Below are positions 63,146-64,000 of a stretch of 64,000 nt of DNA, piece by piece. Made by a program: the position numbers and the translations under genes. Under the pieces are notes generated by a model. That model made no database searches. It was not told where the DNA came from and was given only the letters and a program-made list of their open reading frames with translations. The stretch comes from Vitellaria paradoxa (Eukaryota > Streptophyta > Magnoliopsida > Ericales > Sapotaceae). Where the stretch lies: the NCBI GenBank assembly GCA_019916065.1, contig CM034234.1:5306342-5370341 (forward strand), written 5' to 3'. Position 1 is the stretch's first letter, and each line of letters opens with the position of its first letter.

Positions 63146-63300
63146 GGGTGTTTGGTTGGTCAAAACGAATTAAAATTCACTAATTTTTATTAATTTCTTT
63201 GATACTTTTTTCCAATCTTATCACATCATTTTTCTATCAAATTGTTGTATTTTTACCGTACTTTTTAGCTATTCTTTTGTCAACCAAGTACTCCCAGCGT
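63146..63300. mobile_element. MITE-like piece related to the 30147 insert
   Basis: The left GGGTGTTTGGTTGGTCAAAA and the reverse of the right end GGGAGTACTTGGTTGACAAA are imperfect inverted repeats. The interior shares TTTTTACCGTACTTTTT-like words with the insert at 30147. No clean target duplication. Confidence 0.5.
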
Positions 63301-64000
63301 GATTATCAATTCCAGCTGTAATTGCACTCAGTTATAATAATATATATTATCTATAATGCTAAAAGCTAGCAGCTGAAACATTATTCTAAGCTTTCCACTT
63401 GGGCTCTATGTCGGAGAAATAAATAAATATGGCTACTAAACAACCTAATAGATGACAAAGACTATCATTCAGCAAAGGATACCATTCACGGGTCTATTCC
63501 ACTTTCAACGCACTATGTTCGTCATTTGTTACATTTTCAACCCCCCAATCCTGATTTGCATGAAGTTGGTATTGAGAACAACCATTGCTAATTTAGTAGT
63601 CATTGGTTCAGCTTAACTATGCCTAAAGGGACGATTGTTCGCTACGCTAATCTGAAATTGATCTCCTTGGAGTCAACTATCAATTGCTATTAGTTTGGTA
63701 CTATGTTTGTATATATATATATATATATATTGGTATTTAGCAATGCATGTTTTTCTATCTTTGGCCTTTTGACATTGTTTATTATTTAAAGTGGGGAAAG
63801 ATATTAAAAAGTAAAAGAAATATATTATGATGCCGTTTGAAACATTGAAAAATAACTCCCAAAAAAAAAAAAGTGATTCGGGTAAATTTTTAGCGTTTGG
63901 TGCTCAACTATCAAATTATATTTATAAAAGATAAATAGTGTTGTCTAAAACGGTTTTTTGATTTTGTTTTATTTTTTTGGAAAGAGAATCCGTTTTTAAA
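63301..64000. other. AT-rich DNA, with a truncated repeat at the window end
   Basis: No gene is recognised. A (TA)n run lies at about 63709-63730. From about 63834 a CCGTTTGAAACATTGAAAAA start with GGTAAATTTTTAGCGTTTGG resembles the left part of the elements at 26147 and 28441; it is cut off by the window edge. Confidence 0.4.

Overview
This window is nuclear DNA from a flowering plant, most likely a woody dicot or similar; I cannot name the species. The evidence is intron-rich plant genes, a plant-type DAP epimerase with a transit peptide, a PLS-class PPR gene, F-box/LRR genes, and AT-rich intergenic DNA packed with small DNA transposons. Seven protein-coding genes are supported, and I rebuilt their exons from reading frame and splice sites.

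Layout: 51-2360 is a Mutator-like element carrying a palindromic tandem array. 3994-11640 (-) is a kinesin-5 gene of the KIN-5B type with 23 coding exons. 14431-19468 (-) is plastid diaminopimelate epimerase with 9 exons. 19.6-33.6 kb has no genes; its core (22.5-31.6 kb) is an AT-rich segment present three times in tandem, each copy with its own insertions or deletion. 33688-35795 and 41316-43282 (both -) are two F-box/LRR paralogues of identical exon structure, separated by a 3.6-kb CACTA element (37419-41020). 46.3-47.9 kb holds a 5S-rRNA-derived Cassandra-like LTR and a 1.1-kb terminal-inverted-repeat element. 48378-49997 (+) is an intronless PPR gene of the At5g42450 type. 51529-53889 (-) is ribosomal protein L23A (uL23), head to head with 54501-61859 (+), a LAMMER/CLK kinase of the AFC1 type with 12 coding exons. 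The kinase's first intron contains a Mutator-like element that was itself interrupted by a hAT element.

The genes are not a pathway cluster; they are ordinary single genes of microtubule motility, lysine synthesis, ubiquitin ligation, organelle RNA processing, translation and splicing control. I see no CRISPR array, operon, virus or defence island. The unusual content is in the mobile DNA: nested and tandem elements with readable target-site duplications, and a palindrome whose variants stay palindromic.
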